Shown here piece after piece: positions 44,018 through 53,358 of a DNA stretch of 64,000 nt. Positions within the stretch are counted from its first letter, which is position 1, and each line of letters opens with the position of its first letter. A program made the translations under genes and the position numbers. The stretch is from NCBI GenBank assembly GCA_030752605.1, contig JASMDX010000007.1:1-64000 (forward strand), in the 5' to 3' direction. The notes beneath the pieces were generated by a model. That model made no database searches. It was not told the origin of the DNA and worked only from the letters and a program-made list of their open reading frames with translations. Origin of the DNA: GCA-2731375 sp002731375 (lineage in GTDB: Bacteria > Pseudomonadota > Alphaproteobacteria > GCA-2731375).

Positions 44018-44845
44018 TTAAACCGGCTTGTCACCCTGAATGGTGACGCGGTAGCCGTGGCGAACATTGGGGTAATAATCCCAGGCGGCATGATGCTGGG
44101 TGCAGCGGTTATCCCAGAACGCCACAGAATTATTTTCCCAGCGATAGCGGCACTGGAAATGTACGCCGCGGGCTATGTGGTTGCACAGCATCGCCAGAAC
44201 ATCATTACTTTCGTGGTGGCTCAGTTCCATGATCCGGGTGGTGAACGAGGCGTTGATGAACAATCCCTTGCGCCCGGTCACAGGATGTGTGCGGACGACG
44301 GGATGAACCGCCTCAGGATAGTCGTCATCGCGCAGTTTTTCCTTCAGGCCATAGCGGCCCTTGTGCACATGCTCGGAGCGGTGCATGGCGGTCAAGCCGT
44401 CCAGAAATTGCTGAATGCGATCCGATAGAGACTCATAGGCGCCGTACATATTAGCGAACAAGGTGTCGCCGCCGACCTCGGGAGCGTCATGGATATGCAG
44501 GATCGAGCCCATGGGTGGCTCAACATCACAGCTAACATCCGTATGCCAACCGCCGCCCGCCACGTGCTTGGACTTCTCGTCCGCGTGAATTACTAGGATT
44601 TCAGGGTGATCCTTCGGTCCAGGTGCCGCCGGATGCACGTGTAATTCACCAAAGCGGCGGCCAAGGTCCTTGTGCTGCTCCAGCGTCATTTCCTGATCGC
44701 GGAAAAAGATCGCCTGATGCTTCATCAAGGCGTCGTGCAAGGCGTCGAACGTGGCATCACTCAATGGTTCGGCCAAATTCACGCCCTCGATTTCCGCACC
44801 GATGGATGCCGTCACGGGCTTCACCCGGATATTGCTCAATGTCAT
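44018..44845 (-). CDS. TauD/TfdA-family 2-oxoglutarate- and Fe(II)-dependent dioxygenase
   Basis: The 275-residue protein has the facial triad H101-x-D103 (WHTDVS) and a distal His at 251/252 (CTQHHAAWDYY), with the 2-oxoglutarate-binding arginine R265 in RHGYRVTI. The opening VKPVTASIGAEIEGVNL is typical of TauD-type proteins. Such enzymes cleave taurine, sulfonates, phenoxyacetates or carnitine-like substrates. The substrate is not evident. It is divergent from a degraded FAD oxidoreductase gene. Confidence 0.92.
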   Translation of the reverse strand: MTLSNIRVKPVTASIGAEIEGVNLAEPLSDATFDALHDALMKHQAIFFRDQEMTLEQHKDLGRRFGELHVHPAAPGPKDHPEILVIHADEKSKHVAGGGWHTDVSCDVEPPMGSILHIHDAPEVGGDTLFANMYGAYESLSDRIQQFLDGLTAMHRSEHVHKGRYGLKEKLRDDDYPEAVHPVVRTHPVTGRKGLFINASFTTRIMELSHHESNDVLAMLCNHIARGVHFQCRYRWENNSVAFWDNRCTQHHAAWDYYPNVRHGYRVTIQGDKPV

Positions 44846-44942
44846 GTAACTTCCCCATATACCGCTAAATCAGAAATTCCCCTATTGGACTTATGGTAAA
44901 CTGGATCGCACCGCCGATACAAGACGCGGCAGGAGGGACGTC

Positions 44943-45120
44943 ATGGCGAAGCCTGGGACATATTCGGAACGCTACGACTTGGCGGTTGTCGGCGGTGGCC
45001 ATAATGGACTGGTTTGCGCCGCCTATCTGGAGCGGGGTGGCCTGTCGGTCAAGATCCTCGAGCGTCACGGGCATTCCCGGCCACAACGTGGCGCGGGACA
45101 TTATTCGTGATATCAGTTAA
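44943..45120 (+). pseudogene. Remnant of a phytoene-dehydrogenase-like FAD oxidoreductase with an internal deletion
   Basis: ATG 44943, after AGGAGGG, opens an N-terminal FAD-binding segment: YDLAVVGGGHNGLVCAAYLERGG then LSVKILERH, ending at TGA 45108. In another frame the next bases read GIPGHNVARDIIRDIS and TAA at 45118, which matches the typical C-terminus of the same family (GxPGxNxAxxIxxD). About 450 internal codons of a normal gene of roughly 500-550 codons are therefore missing, with the join near 45064-45072. Confidence 0.75.
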
Positions 45121-45125
45121 AGCAG

Positions 45126-46307
45126 CTATTCCTCTTTCAGGCCCGCGGCGGCGGCAACCTCAGCCTCGGTCAGGCCCAGGCTGTTGAGTATTTCCGCCGT
45201 ATCCTCGCCGATCCCGGGCAGGTCGGGTATGTTGCCGCAAACAGGCAGGCCATCGACCTCCATGGGTAGGCCGGGGGCGCGGAAGCTGCCGCCTTCGGGC
45301 AGGTTCGATACGAACAAACCGCCCTCGCGGTTGACATGGGGGTCGTCATACATTTCCACGGGCCGGGAGATCGGCGAAAACGGAATGCCGTCGGCTTCAA
45401 AGCGCGGCAGCAATTCATCAAATGAACGCTGGGCGATGGCCTTTTCAAAAATCGGGATCGTCCGTGACCGGGCCGCGATCTGGTCCTGCCGAGATCTCAA
45501 CCCCGGATCATTCAGAAGCTTGTCCAACTGGAGAATAGTGCACAGCTTGTCCCATTGCCCCTCCGTTACCGAGCCGACGAATATCTGGCGTTCTTCGCGG
45601 GTCTTAAAAATATCATAGACCGGCCAGGAGAAAACTCGCTCAGGCATAGGCGGCGCCTCTGTGCCTTCGATGTCGAACTGCACCATGTGCTGGGCCACCA
45701 ACAGAAGACAGTTTTCGAACAACCCGATCCGAATACTATGGCCAGCGTCCGTCTTATCCCGTTCAAGCAAGGCGCCGAGGACAGAGAGCGCCCCGAACAG
45801 GCCTCCCATGATATCATTGGCCGAGGAGCCAATGCGCAAGGGCCGCCCAGACGGCCCAGTCATATGGGCCATACCCGTCATCATTTGCACCACTTCATCC
45901 ATCGCGGTGCGGTTTTCATACGGTCCATGCAGGAAGCCCTTGCACGAGGCGACGATCAGGCGGGGATATTTTTCTCTTAGCGAGCCCGGGTCCAGGCCCA
46001 TGTTCGCCAACGATGTATCCCGGAAATTTTCTACGAAAACATCCGCCGTGGCGAGCAGCCTGTTCAACGCCTCGATGCCTGCCGTTGTTTTCAGATCCAG
46101 TTGAACGGATTTCTTGCCGCGATTGAAGGTTGGAAAAAAGCCCCGCCCCATGCCGCTTAACTGGCGGGTCTTGTCCCCCTCGGGTGGTTCGACCTTGATA
46201 ACCTCGGCACCGAGGAATGACAGGAACATACCGCATGAAGGCCCCATGATCATGTGGCTCATCTCAACAACACGAACATCCTTCAATGGCGCAAAATCAG
46301 AATTCAT
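45126..46307 (-). CDS. Class III CoA-transferase, CaiB/BaiF family (copy 3)
   Basis: The 393-residue protein begins DVRVVEMSHMIMGPSCGMFLSFLGAEV. FNRGKKSVQLDLKTTAGIE and DVFVENFRDTSLANMGL follow, and RIGSSANDIMGGLFGALSVLGALL includes the catalytic aspartate. Its sequence is the most diverged of the three copies in the window. It is divergent from the SDR at 46413, a 105-base gap. Confidence 0.92.
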   Translation of the reverse strand: MNSDFAPLKDVRVVEMSHMIMGPSCGMFLSFLGAEVIKVEPPEGDKTRQLSGMGRGFFPTFNRGKKSVQLDLKTTAGIEALNRLLATADVFVENFRDTSLANMGLDPGSLREKYPRLIVASCKGFLHGPYENRTAMDEVVQMMTGMAHMTGPSGRPLRIGSSANDIMGGLFGALSVLGALLERDKTDAGHSIRIGLFENCLLLVAQHMVQFDIEGTEAPPMPERVFSWPVYDIFKTREERQIFVGSVTEGQWDKLCTILQLDKLLNDPGLRSRQDQIAARSRTIPIFEKAIAQRSFDELLPRFEADGIPFSPISRPVEMYDDPHVNREGGLFVSNLPEGGSFRAPGLPMEVDGLPVCGNIPDLPGIGEDTAEILNSLGLTEAEVAAAAGLKEE

Positions 46308-46412
46308 TCCAAAACCTCGTTCCCTGTATCACGCATGGCTTTGCCATGTACCTGCCGCTAAACTCGCTGCAAATCGAAACCATCATAATCAACGCGTACG
46401 GAGGCGGATACA

Positions 46413-47246
46413 ATGACCAAAAAAGTTGCCATGGTGGTCGGTGCCACCACCAAATGGCAGTCCGACGGCCGCATGACCAAGCTGGCCCATGGCGGGACAG
46501 TCGATGACAGCGAGCTGCCTCTGGGCGTACGATGGGGCGTTGGCGGTGCCATCGCACAGAAGTTCGCACAGGAAGGCTTTTCCGTCGTACTGACAACCCG
46601 CACCGCCGCCAACGCCGCCGCCCTGCAGGCAGCCATTATGGAACAGGATGGCGAGTGCATGACGGTCGAGTTGGACCTGGTCTCGCCCGAGTCCATTTCT
46701 GCGGCCTTCGCCAAGATCCGGAATGAAGCCGGCGAGCCGGATGTTCTGGTCTATAACGCCGGCTATCTGGAGGGCCGTGATCTGCCCCCAGAAAAGGAGC
46801 TGCTTGAACATATTCCATTGGAAATGTTCGATACCACACAGCATATCTCCGCCCGGGGGCCATTTCTGGTGGCCAAGGAAGTCCTGCCAGCCATGCGAGA
46901 GAAGGGCGAAGGCTCGTTTCTGATTTCCAACAACGCCTCATCCCTGCGCGGGCGCAAACGCATAACCGGACAGTCGCTTTACTATCCACGGGTCATGATG
47001 CGGACTCTGGCCCAGGTGTTGACGGAGGAATATTCGGAGCACGGCGTGCACGTGGCCAACGTGGTGATCGACGGCCTTATCGATTCACCAGGAACACGAG
47101 CCCTGGAAAAGGCACAGCGCGAGCCCGATACAGTAATGAACCCGGTCAAGATCGCCGAGGCATTCTACTATTTGCACACCCAGGATCGATCATGTTGGAC
47201 ACATGAGCTGCAGCTGACGCCGTTTCCCACCAAGCCGAGTCACTAA
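46413..47246 (+). CDS. Short-chain dehydrogenase/reductase family protein with unusual cofactor motif
   Basis: The 277-residue protein begins VAMVVGATTKWQ, but the Gly-rich cofactor motif is interrupted: about 27 residues lie between the first VGA and GVGGAIAQKFAQEG, which completes the TGxxxGxG-like turn. The NAG motif (VLVYNAGYLEG) and the strand-5 serine block (ISNNASSLRGRK) are present. Tyrosines follow at LYYPRVMM, but the lysine normally four residues after the catalytic Tyr is absent. It may bind cofactor differently or not be an oxidoreductase. It is followed by an amidohydrolase 20 bases later. Confidence 0.78.
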   Translation: MTKKVAMVVGATTKWQSDGRMTKLAHGGTVDDSELPLGVRWGVGGAIAQKFAQEGFSVVLTTRTAANAAALQAAIMEQDGECMTVELDLVSPESISAAFAKIRNEAGEPDVLVYNAGYLEGRDLPPEKELLEHIPLEMFDTTQHISARGPFLVAKEVLPAMREKGEGSFLISNNASSLRGRKRITGQSLYYPRVMMRTLAQVLTEEYSEHGVHVANVVIDGLIDSPGTRALEKAQREPDTVMNPVKIAEAFYYLHTQDRSCWTHELQLTPFPTKPSH

Positions 47247-47266
47247 CAGTAAAGAAAGCAACCGCC

Positions 47267-48094
47267 ATGCAGATCATCGATGCGCAAATCCACCTTTGGG
47301 GCACCGGCCTGCCAAGCAATCAGGCGCACTGGCAAGTGACAGCGTTCACGCCCGCCCAGGCCATAGCCTTGATGGACGAAGGCGGCGTCCATGGCGCGGT
47401 CATTCATCCACCCGGCTGGGATCCCGGCTCAACCGAAATGGCCCTGAAAGCAGTCGCTGATTATCCCGGACGTTTCGCGGTCATGGGTTCGCTGCCCCTG
47501 GATCAACCGAGCTCCCGCGACCTGCTCGCAGGCTGGCGCAAGCAATCGGGCATGCTGGGCCTGCGCTATCTATTTATCGATGATCCCGTGCGACAATGGC
47601 TACTCGATGGCACCCTTGATTGGCTTTGGGCGGGTGCGGAGGAGGCCGGTATACCAATCGCCACCCTGGCGACAGGATCATTCCCTGCCCTTGGCCGCAT
47701 CGCCGAGCGTTTTCCCGGACTGCGCCTGACCATCGACCATATGGGCGGGCGGGGTGGCACCAGCCCACTCAAGGACGACGCCGCCATGACCCATATGCCC
47801 GATCTGCTTGAGTTGGCAAAATTCCCCAACGTGGCGATCAAGGCCACGGGCGCGCCGGGCTATTCTACCGAAGCCTTCCCCTTTTCCAACATGCACCGAT
47901 ATCTGCGGCAGATCTATGATGCCTTTGGCCCCAACCGCATGTTCTGGGGCACTGATATTTCCAAGATGCCCTGTTCCTGGCAACAATGCGTGAAGATGTT
48001 CACTGAAGCGCTACCCTGGCTAGACGAGCAGGATAAGCGGCTTATCATGGGCCAGGCGCTATGCAAGTGGTGGGGTTGGGACAGAGCGGTCTAA
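47267..48094 (+). CDS. Amidohydrolase family 2 metal-dependent hydrolase
   Basis: The 275-residue TIM-barrel protein starts IIDAQIHLWG (DxHxW), a first-strand motif seen in amidohydrolase_2 proteins such as lactonases and decarboxylases. It continues HGAVIHPPGWDPGS, DHMGGRGG and FWGTDISKMPCSW, which places the last metal Asp in WGTD. The reaction is usually hydrolysis of a lactone or decarboxylation of an aromatic acid. It forms an operon with the preceding SDR. Confidence 0.85.
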   Translation: MQIIDAQIHLWGTGLPSNQAHWQVTAFTPAQAIALMDEGGVHGAVIHPPGWDPGSTEMALKAVADYPGRFAVMGSLPLDQPSSRDLLAGWRKQSGMLGLRYLFIDDPVRQWLLDGTLDWLWAGAEEAGIPIATLATGSFPALGRIAERFPGLRLTIDHMGGRGGTSPLKDDAAMTHMPDLLELAKFPNVAIKATGAPGYSTEAFPFSNMHRYLRQIYDAFGPNRMFWGTDISKMPCSWQQCVKMFTEALPWLDEQDKRLIMGQALCKWWGWDRAV

Positions 48095-48159
48095 AGAACA
48101 CTGGTTTCTTGCCTAAAAGTGTGTTGCGTCCAGGGCTCGGCGGGCCTATCTAACCGGCC

Positions 48160-49524
48160 ATGAGCGAACAAAAAACTATCCACGTAATAGGCGGCGGCCT
48201 GGCCGGCTCGGAAGCGGCTTGGCAGATCGCCCGTGCAGGCGTGCCAGTGATCTTGCATGAAATGCGCCCCGAACGCATGACAGAGGCGCACGAGACCGAA
48301 GGCCTGGCTGAATTGGTCTGCTCGAACTCCTTTCGCTCCGACGATGTCCAGGCCTCCGCCGTGGGCCTGTTGCACGAGGAAATGCGCTGTTGCGACAGCC
48401 TGATCCTGGCCGCCGCCGACGCCAACAAAGTACCAGCGGGAGGCGCCCTGGCCATGGACCGGGAAGCCTTCTCGGCCCATGTCACCGCCGCCCTTGCCGC
48501 CGAGCCGTTGGTGACCCTGGTCCGTGGCGAGATCGCCGGCCTGCCGCCAGAGGAATGGAACAACGTCATCGTCGCGACGGGACCGCTGACTTCGCCCACG
48601 CTGACAGCCGCGATCGGCAAACTGACGGGGGCGGAGCACCTAGCGTTCTTTGATGCCATCGCGCCCATTGTCTATGCGGACTCGGTGGATATGGAGAAAG
48701 CCTGGTTTCAATCCCGCTATGACAAACCAGGACCGGGCGGCACCGGCAAGGATTATCTGAATTGCCCCATGGATCAGGACCAGTACGAGGCCTTCATTGC
48801 CGATTTATGCACGGGCGAGGTGACAGAATTTCATGAGTGGGAGAGAAATACACCCTATTTCGAAGGCTGCCTGCCCATCGAAGTAATGGCCGAGCGCGGG
48901 CTCGAGACCTTGCGCTATGGCCCCATGAAGCCGGTCGGCCTGACCAATGCCCATCAGCCGGACATCAAGGCCCATGCGGTGGTGCAACTACGCCAGGATA
49001 ACGCTCAGGGCACCTTGTATAATTTAGTCGGCTTTCAGACCAAACTGAAACATGGGGCGCAAACGCAAGTCCTGCGCACCATTCCAGGCCTGGAGAACGC
49101 GCGCTTCGCCCGCCTGGGCGGCATCCACCGCAATACTTTCCTGAACAGTCCCGAACTACTTGACGGCAGCTGCCGCCTCAAGGCGCAACCCCGCCTACGT
49201 TTCGCCGGCCAGATCACCGGCGTCGAAGGCTATGTGGAAAGTGCTGCCATGGGACTATTGTCCGGACGCTTCGCCGCCGCGGAACGCCTGGGCCAGGCGC
49301 CCAAGTTGCCGCCGCCCACAACGTCCATGGGAACCTTGTTGGGCCACATCACGGGCACGGCCCGGCATCGGGATCTAAAGGAGGGCAAAGTGGTGGATTT
49401 TCAGCCCATGAATGCCAATTTTGGCCTGTTCCCCATCCTGACCCCACGGGTAAAGAAGAAACTGCGCAAGGCGGCCTACGCCGAACGCGCCCTGGCCGAT
49501 CTGGACGCCTGGCTGGCGGTCTGA
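48160..49524 (+). CDS. trmFO: Folate/FAD-dependent tRNA (uracil-54-C5) methyltransferase TrmFO
   Basis: The 454-residue protein opens IHVIGGGLAGSEAAWQIARAG, with LVCSNSFRSDD, GPLTSPTLT and YFEGCLPIEVMAERG after it and the tail GLFPILTPRVKKKLRK. These are diagnostic of TrmFO, which makes ribothymidine 54 in tRNA with methylene-tetrahydrofolate. The next gene, in reverse orientation, is a squalene/phytoene-synthase relative, a common arrangement in alphaproteobacteria. Confidence 0.96.
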   Translation: MSEQKTIHVIGGGLAGSEAAWQIARAGVPVILHEMRPERMTEAHETEGLAELVCSNSFRSDDVQASAVGLLHEEMRCCDSLILAAADANKVPAGGALAMDREAFSAHVTAALAAEPLVTLVRGEIAGLPPEEWNNVIVATGPLTSPTLTAAIGKLTGAEHLAFFDAIAPIVYADSVDMEKAWFQSRYDKPGPGGTGKDYLNCPMDQDQYEAFIADLCTGEVTEFHEWERNTPYFEGCLPIEVMAERGLETLRYGPMKPVGLTNAHQPDIKAHAVVQLRQDNAQGTLYNLVGFQTKLKHGAQTQVLRTIPGLENARFARLGGIHRNTFLNSPELLDGSCRLKAQPRLRFAGQITGVEGYVESAAMGLLSGRFAAAERLGQAPKLPPPTTSMGTLLGHITGTARHRDLKEGKVVDFQPMNANFGLFPILTPRVKKKLRKAAYAERALADLDAWLAV

Positions 49525-49530
49525 AATTTT

Positions 49531-50429
49531 CTATGGCCGGCGCAAAAGCGCCCGCCAGCACAACATCAGGGGCCGGGCCAGTGGGTCGAGGCGAAGGTTG
49601 GGCGCGAACGGGTTGTTTTCGGCCTTCGCCAGGCGGCGCAAATAGGCCCGCGCCAGACTGCCATGCAACAACGGCGAGAGGTTGCCGCCCGCACAGCCAA
49701 GGTTGGCTGCTTTATCCACCTCCCGCGCGGCCACCAGTGCGATTTGCCCGACGCACTCACTTACCCCAGCGCGCTGTTGCCCGGAGCTAATATCGTCCGC
49801 CGTCAGGCCATATTGAGCCAGCATATCGCCGGGCAGGCAGAGGCGACCCTGAAAACCAGAGCCCGGCGACTGATGCGCATGGTAAGGTATGGCACGCAGC
49901 ATACCGGCAAGGGAATAGGCCGTGCCCGCCGCCCGTGCCGCATCAAGATTGCTATCACGCAAGGTCAAGTCATTCTGAACCTGGCCAGCTAAGCCAGCCA
50001 GGGCACCGCGCGTGGCCTGTGCATGTACTACCACCTCGGCCAGATCTGCGAAAGGTGGATCGGTCAAATCCCGCTCCCGCGCCGCCAACATATCCAATAG
50101 GCCCGGCAGCAAATCCCGCCGTTTAGCCAACAGGGACAGCACCGGGTATGTGCCATCCCGGCCTTCCGCTTCCAGACCATCGCGCCACCATTGCAGGCGC
50201 ATTTGCCCCAATATCGGCAGCTCCCCCCCGCCATGACCCCACGGGCGCATTCCAGGTTGAAGGCATACAGCGCCGCCAGCACGGCGCGGTCCTGGCGCGG
50301 CGCGAACAACAGGATCAAATAACGGTCGCGATCCTCACGCCGAAGCGCATCAAGGCAATAGGCAATGTTGGAATCCCGTGCATTGGCCCCATCATTATTT
50401 TCCCCTTGCAGGGAAGAACCGTCCGTCAT
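49531..50429 (-). pseudogene. Squalene/phytoene synthase superfamily protein (NDUFAF6-like), frameshift in a homopolymer
   Basis: Translation from ATG 50429 (AAGGAG 6 bases upstream) gives IAYCLDALRREDRDRYLILLFAP and ALYAFNLECARG, the normal N-terminus. The frame is lost at the run of seven C (plus strand) at 50223-50229. The rest of the gene, from ELPILGQMRLQWWRDGL to the stop at 49531, is in the next frame. One extra base in the run would restore a protein of about 299 residues. ARERDLTDPPF replaces the DxxxD prenyl-diphosphate site, as in NDUFAF6-type complex I assembly proteins rather than true synthases. Confidence 0.75.
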
Positions 50430-50548
50430 TGTTGCTCCTTCTTCCCCGTTCACGTATCAATGAACGACCCGCATTACCTAAATAGCCGTTTTCTTATGAG
50501 CACCCCAGGCAAGATTTCATCAGGCAACCAGAAGCCAGTCAAAACACC

Positions 50549-51835
50549 ATGATGGACCCCGCCGAAAACCCGCCGGCGGCGCCGTTTCTTGGTCTGCATT
50601 ATGGCTGGTGGATCGTGCTGGCGGCCGTGCTCAGCGTATTCGTCTCCATGGGCGTGGGACGGTTTGCCCTGGGGATGCTGTTGCCGGCCATGGGCGATGC
50701 CTTGAACCTCAACTATGTGCAGATGGGCTGGATCAGCACCGGCAATTTCATCGGTTATCTGCTCGGCGCCCTGTTGGTACGGCGTTTGCTGCCCCTCATT
50801 GGCGAACGGCGCCTGATCGCCGTGACTCTGATGACCATCGTCGCCACCATGGCCGGGGTCTCCCTCGCGGATGGTTTTCTGCCCCTGGTAATCCTGTATT
50901 CGGGCACGGGCATGTCCACCGCGATGGCCTTTGTTTCGGTCGTGGCCCTGTTGCCCCATTGGTTCACCACGAAATGGCGCGGCCTGGCGGCGGGATTACT
51001 GTCCGCCGGCGCTGGTTTGGCGATAATGCTGTCAGGCTGGTGCATCCCCCTTATCAACAACACGCAAGGCGAGATCGGCTGGCGCCTGGGCTGGGGCGGT
51101 CTGGCACTGGTCTGCCTGCCCATAGCGATTTTCTGTTATGCCGTCATGCGCAACCGGCCCGGCGAGCTTGGCCTGAAGCCCTTTGGTGAAGCGGCTGAAC
51201 CGCAGGATGGCAATAGCGATACATTGGTGGCACGAATAGCCGCGAAGCAGGCGGCCGCCCTGTCCGGCGCGGCGGCGCGTATTCTGGTCATCCGCCTGGC
51301 GGCGATCTATTTTCTATTTGGCGCCTCTTACGTCATCTATGGCACCTTTATCATCACGACCCTGGTGCACGAACACGGCATGGTGGAGGCCAAGGCCGGA
51401 CAGTTCTGGATCTGGCTTGGCTTTTTCTCGCTGTTCTGCGGCCCCGTACTGGGCGCCCTATCGGACCGCCTGGGTCGGCGTCTGGGAATCACGACGGCGT
51501 TTTTCCTGCAAGGCTGCGCCTACATCTTGATCACCCAAGGCAGCGATGGCGGTGTTTGGCCGGTCTATCTTTCGGTCATCCTGTACGGCCTGTCAATGTT
51601 CGGCGTCCCTTTGATTATCACGGCCGCCGCCGCCGATTACCTAAGCCCGGACCGCGCAGTGGGCGTGATCGGCACCATCTCGATCCTACAAGGCATGGGG
51701 CAGATGCTTGGGCCCATCGCCGCAGGCTCCATGGCGGAATACAGCGGCAGCTTCACCCCCGCCTATCTGGTGGCGGCTGCGCTGGTGGCGCTCGCCATCG
51801 CGATCACCCTAACCCTGCCCGATCCGCCGGAGTGA
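50549..51835 (+). CDS. Major facilitator superfamily transporter
   Basis: This 428-residue protein has 12 predicted helices, starting WWIVLAAVLSVFVSMGVGRF. The loop 2-3 motif is GALLVRRLLPLIGERRL and the loop 8-9 equivalent is GALSDRLGRRLG, an intact copy of the GxxxDRxGRR motif. It looks like a carboxylate- or drug-type carrier. Substrate cannot be read from sequence. No partner genes are adjacent on the same strand. Confidence 0.9.
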   Translation: MMDPAENPPAAPFLGLHYGWWIVLAAVLSVFVSMGVGRFALGMLLPAMGDALNLNYVQMGWISTGNFIGYLLGALLVRRLLPLIGERRLIAVTLMTIVATMAGVSLADGFLPLVILYSGTGMSTAMAFVSVVALLPHWFTTKWRGLAAGLLSAGAGLAIMLSGWCIPLINNTQGEIGWRLGWGGLALVCLPIAIFCYAVMRNRPGELGLKPFGEAAEPQDGNSDTLVARIAAKQAAALSGAAARILVIRLAAIYFLFGASYVIYGTFIITTLVHEHGMVEAKAGQFWIWLGFFSLFCGPVLGALSDRLGRRLGITTAFFLQGCAYILITQGSDGGVWPVYLSVILYGLSMFGVPLIITAAAADYLSPDRAVGVIGTISILQGMGQMLGPIAAGSMAEYSGSFTPAYLVAAALVALAIAITLTLPDPPE

Positions 51836-51871
51836 GGGCGGAGTGACCTGCCGGAGTGCGACAGCCAGCCC

Positions 51872-52879
51872 CTACCCTGCTTGCATTTCCTCGATGAAGG
51901 CCAGTTTCTCTTCCTGGTCCATGGAGGTATATGACGCCGCCGTACGATCGGCGATGTGGCCGTAGCGGGACTTAATCTGCCGCGCTACTTCACGGGCATC
52001 GCCTTCGACCGAGATGGCGTGCAACACCTTGTCGTCGATCAATTCGCCCATGGCCTCCCAGCAGCCCTGCTTGGACATGGCGTTCAATTCGGGCTGTAGT
52101 TCGCCCATATCGATGGAATCCAGCACCGGCTTGTAGGCGGGCGTTGAGCCATAAAAGGCGATCTGCTGGCGCATCTTGACGGTTTCCGCCGCGATCTCCA
52201 CCTCGTCCCGGCCCGTCACCGCGAACACCGGATAGGCGATCTCATAATCCGCCCGGGTCTTGCCGGCCTTGGCGAAGCCGCGCTCCAGCGCCGGCATGGT
52301 GACGGTCTCCAGATAGGTCTGGGTGGTAAAGCCATGCACCAGCAGGCCATCGGCGACCTCGCCCGCGACCTCGGCCATCATGGGGCCGACGGCAGCAAGG
52401 TAGACCTTGGGCGGGCCGTATTCCGTGTTTGTGGGGGTGAAAAACGGTGTCATCAGGGTGTGGGTGTAGAACTTGCCCAGGAACGCCAGCGGCTCGCCCT
52501 CGTGCCAACAGGCCCAGATTGCCCGCATGGCCAGGATCAGCTCGCGCATGCGCGCCGCCGGCGAGGACCAAGGCATGGAATAGCGCTTGGTGATATGGGG
52601 GCGGATCTGCGAACCCAGGCCGAGGGAGAAGCGGCCCTTGGCCGCCGCGTTCAGATCATGGCCCACGTTCGCGAGCGTCATGGGCGAGCGGGCAAAGGCC
52701 ACGGCGATGCCAGTGGTCAGATCAATATTCTTGGTGGACTGCGCCGCCAGCAACAGAGGCAGGAAGGGATCATGGGCGGTCTCGATAGATTTCAGGCCAT
52801 CATAGCCCATTTCCTCCAATTCCGCCGCGTCAGCACTCGCCTTGTCCAGATTCGAAGTCAGTACCGCATCTACTTTCAT
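51872..52879 (-). CDS. LLM-class flavin oxidoreductase (F420-dependent-type)
   Basis: The 335-residue TIM-barrel enzyme has AELEEMGYDGLKSIETAHDPFLPLLLAA, LTTGIAVAFARSPMTLAN and GRFSLGLGSQIRPHI, the usual LLM family blocks. It belongs to the branch annotated as F420-dependent in actinobacteria. Whether this organism makes F420 cannot be decided here; FMN is an alternative. It is isolated by gaps on both sides. Confidence 0.88.
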   Translation of the reverse strand: MKVDAVLTSNLDKASADAAELEEMGYDGLKSIETAHDPFLPLLLAAQSTKNIDLTTGIAVAFARSPMTLANVGHDLNAAAKGRFSLGLGSQIRPHITKRYSMPWSSPAARMRELILAMRAIWACWHEGEPLAFLGKFYTHTLMTPFFTPTNTEYGPPKVYLAAVGPMMAEVAGEVADGLLVHGFTTQTYLETVTMPALERGFAKAGKTRADYEIAYPVFAVTGRDEVEIAAETVKMRQQIAFYGSTPAYKPVLDSIDMGELQPELNAMSKQGCWEAMGELIDDKVLHAISVEGDAREVARQIKSRYGHIADRTAASYTSMDQEEKLAFIEEMQAG

Positions 52880-52992
52880 GGTCTCGCTCCTCCACTCAAC
52901 GATTTTGCAATGCTTGTTGCTATCTCAATAGCATTGATCAGGCGCCGGCGTCATTCCCCCGGCACGACAATCTTGTCGAATGCCAGGCGGCC

Positions 52993-53322
52993 TCACACTT
53001 CCGCCGGTTCGAGCACGACGCAGGTGACGGGGATGATGTTGCGCAGTCGCGCGGCGATGTTGGCGGCCTGATGGGGCGGAATATCGTCAATGGTGATGTG
53101 GATATGCAGACCGTCCTCAGCGCCGCGAACATGCTTACAGATAGCCTCCCCGTAGATCATGTCGCACAGGGCGAAAAGCTCCAGCACGCGGGACAGAACC
53201 GAGGCTTCCGGGTACGCTTGGATTTGAAAATAGTGGGCATCCGCCGCCGCGTGCGGCGCGGGCTGGAACGATTGCTCGTTAGATTCTTGGTCTAATTGAC
53301 CGTGATCGAATTGAATGGGTAT
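52993..53322 (-). CDS. Small ACT-domain-like protein, unusual start codon
   Basis: An uninterrupted frame of 109 codons runs from 53322 to the TGA at 52993. The core is HYFQIQAYPEASVLSRVLELF and then HIHITIDDIPPHQAANIAARL plus IIPVTCVVLEP, which fits the beta-alpha-beta order of an ACT or IlvM-like domain. No ATG, GTG or TTG exists between the upstream stop and the GTG at 53187, which lies inside the domain. AGGAG sits before an ATA at 53322 and an ATT at 53316. Initiation may use one of these, or a base may be wrong in the assembly. It follows the molybdopterin-binding gene in the cox unit. Confidence 0.5.
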   Translation of the reverse strand: MPIQFDHGQLDQESNEQSFQPAPHAAADAHYFQIQAYPEASVLSRVLELFALCDMIYGEAICKHVRGAEDGLHIHITIDDIPPHQAANIAARLRNIIPVTCVVLEPAEV

Positions 53323-53358
53323 GGCTAGCGAACTCCTGATAGGGCTTCATCATTGAAA

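Noticed and set aside
44893..45120. A 75-codon frame read as a whole small gene
   Set aside because: Only its last 17 codons resemble protein; the rest is out of frame with the FAD-binding segment, so it is explained by the pseudogene.
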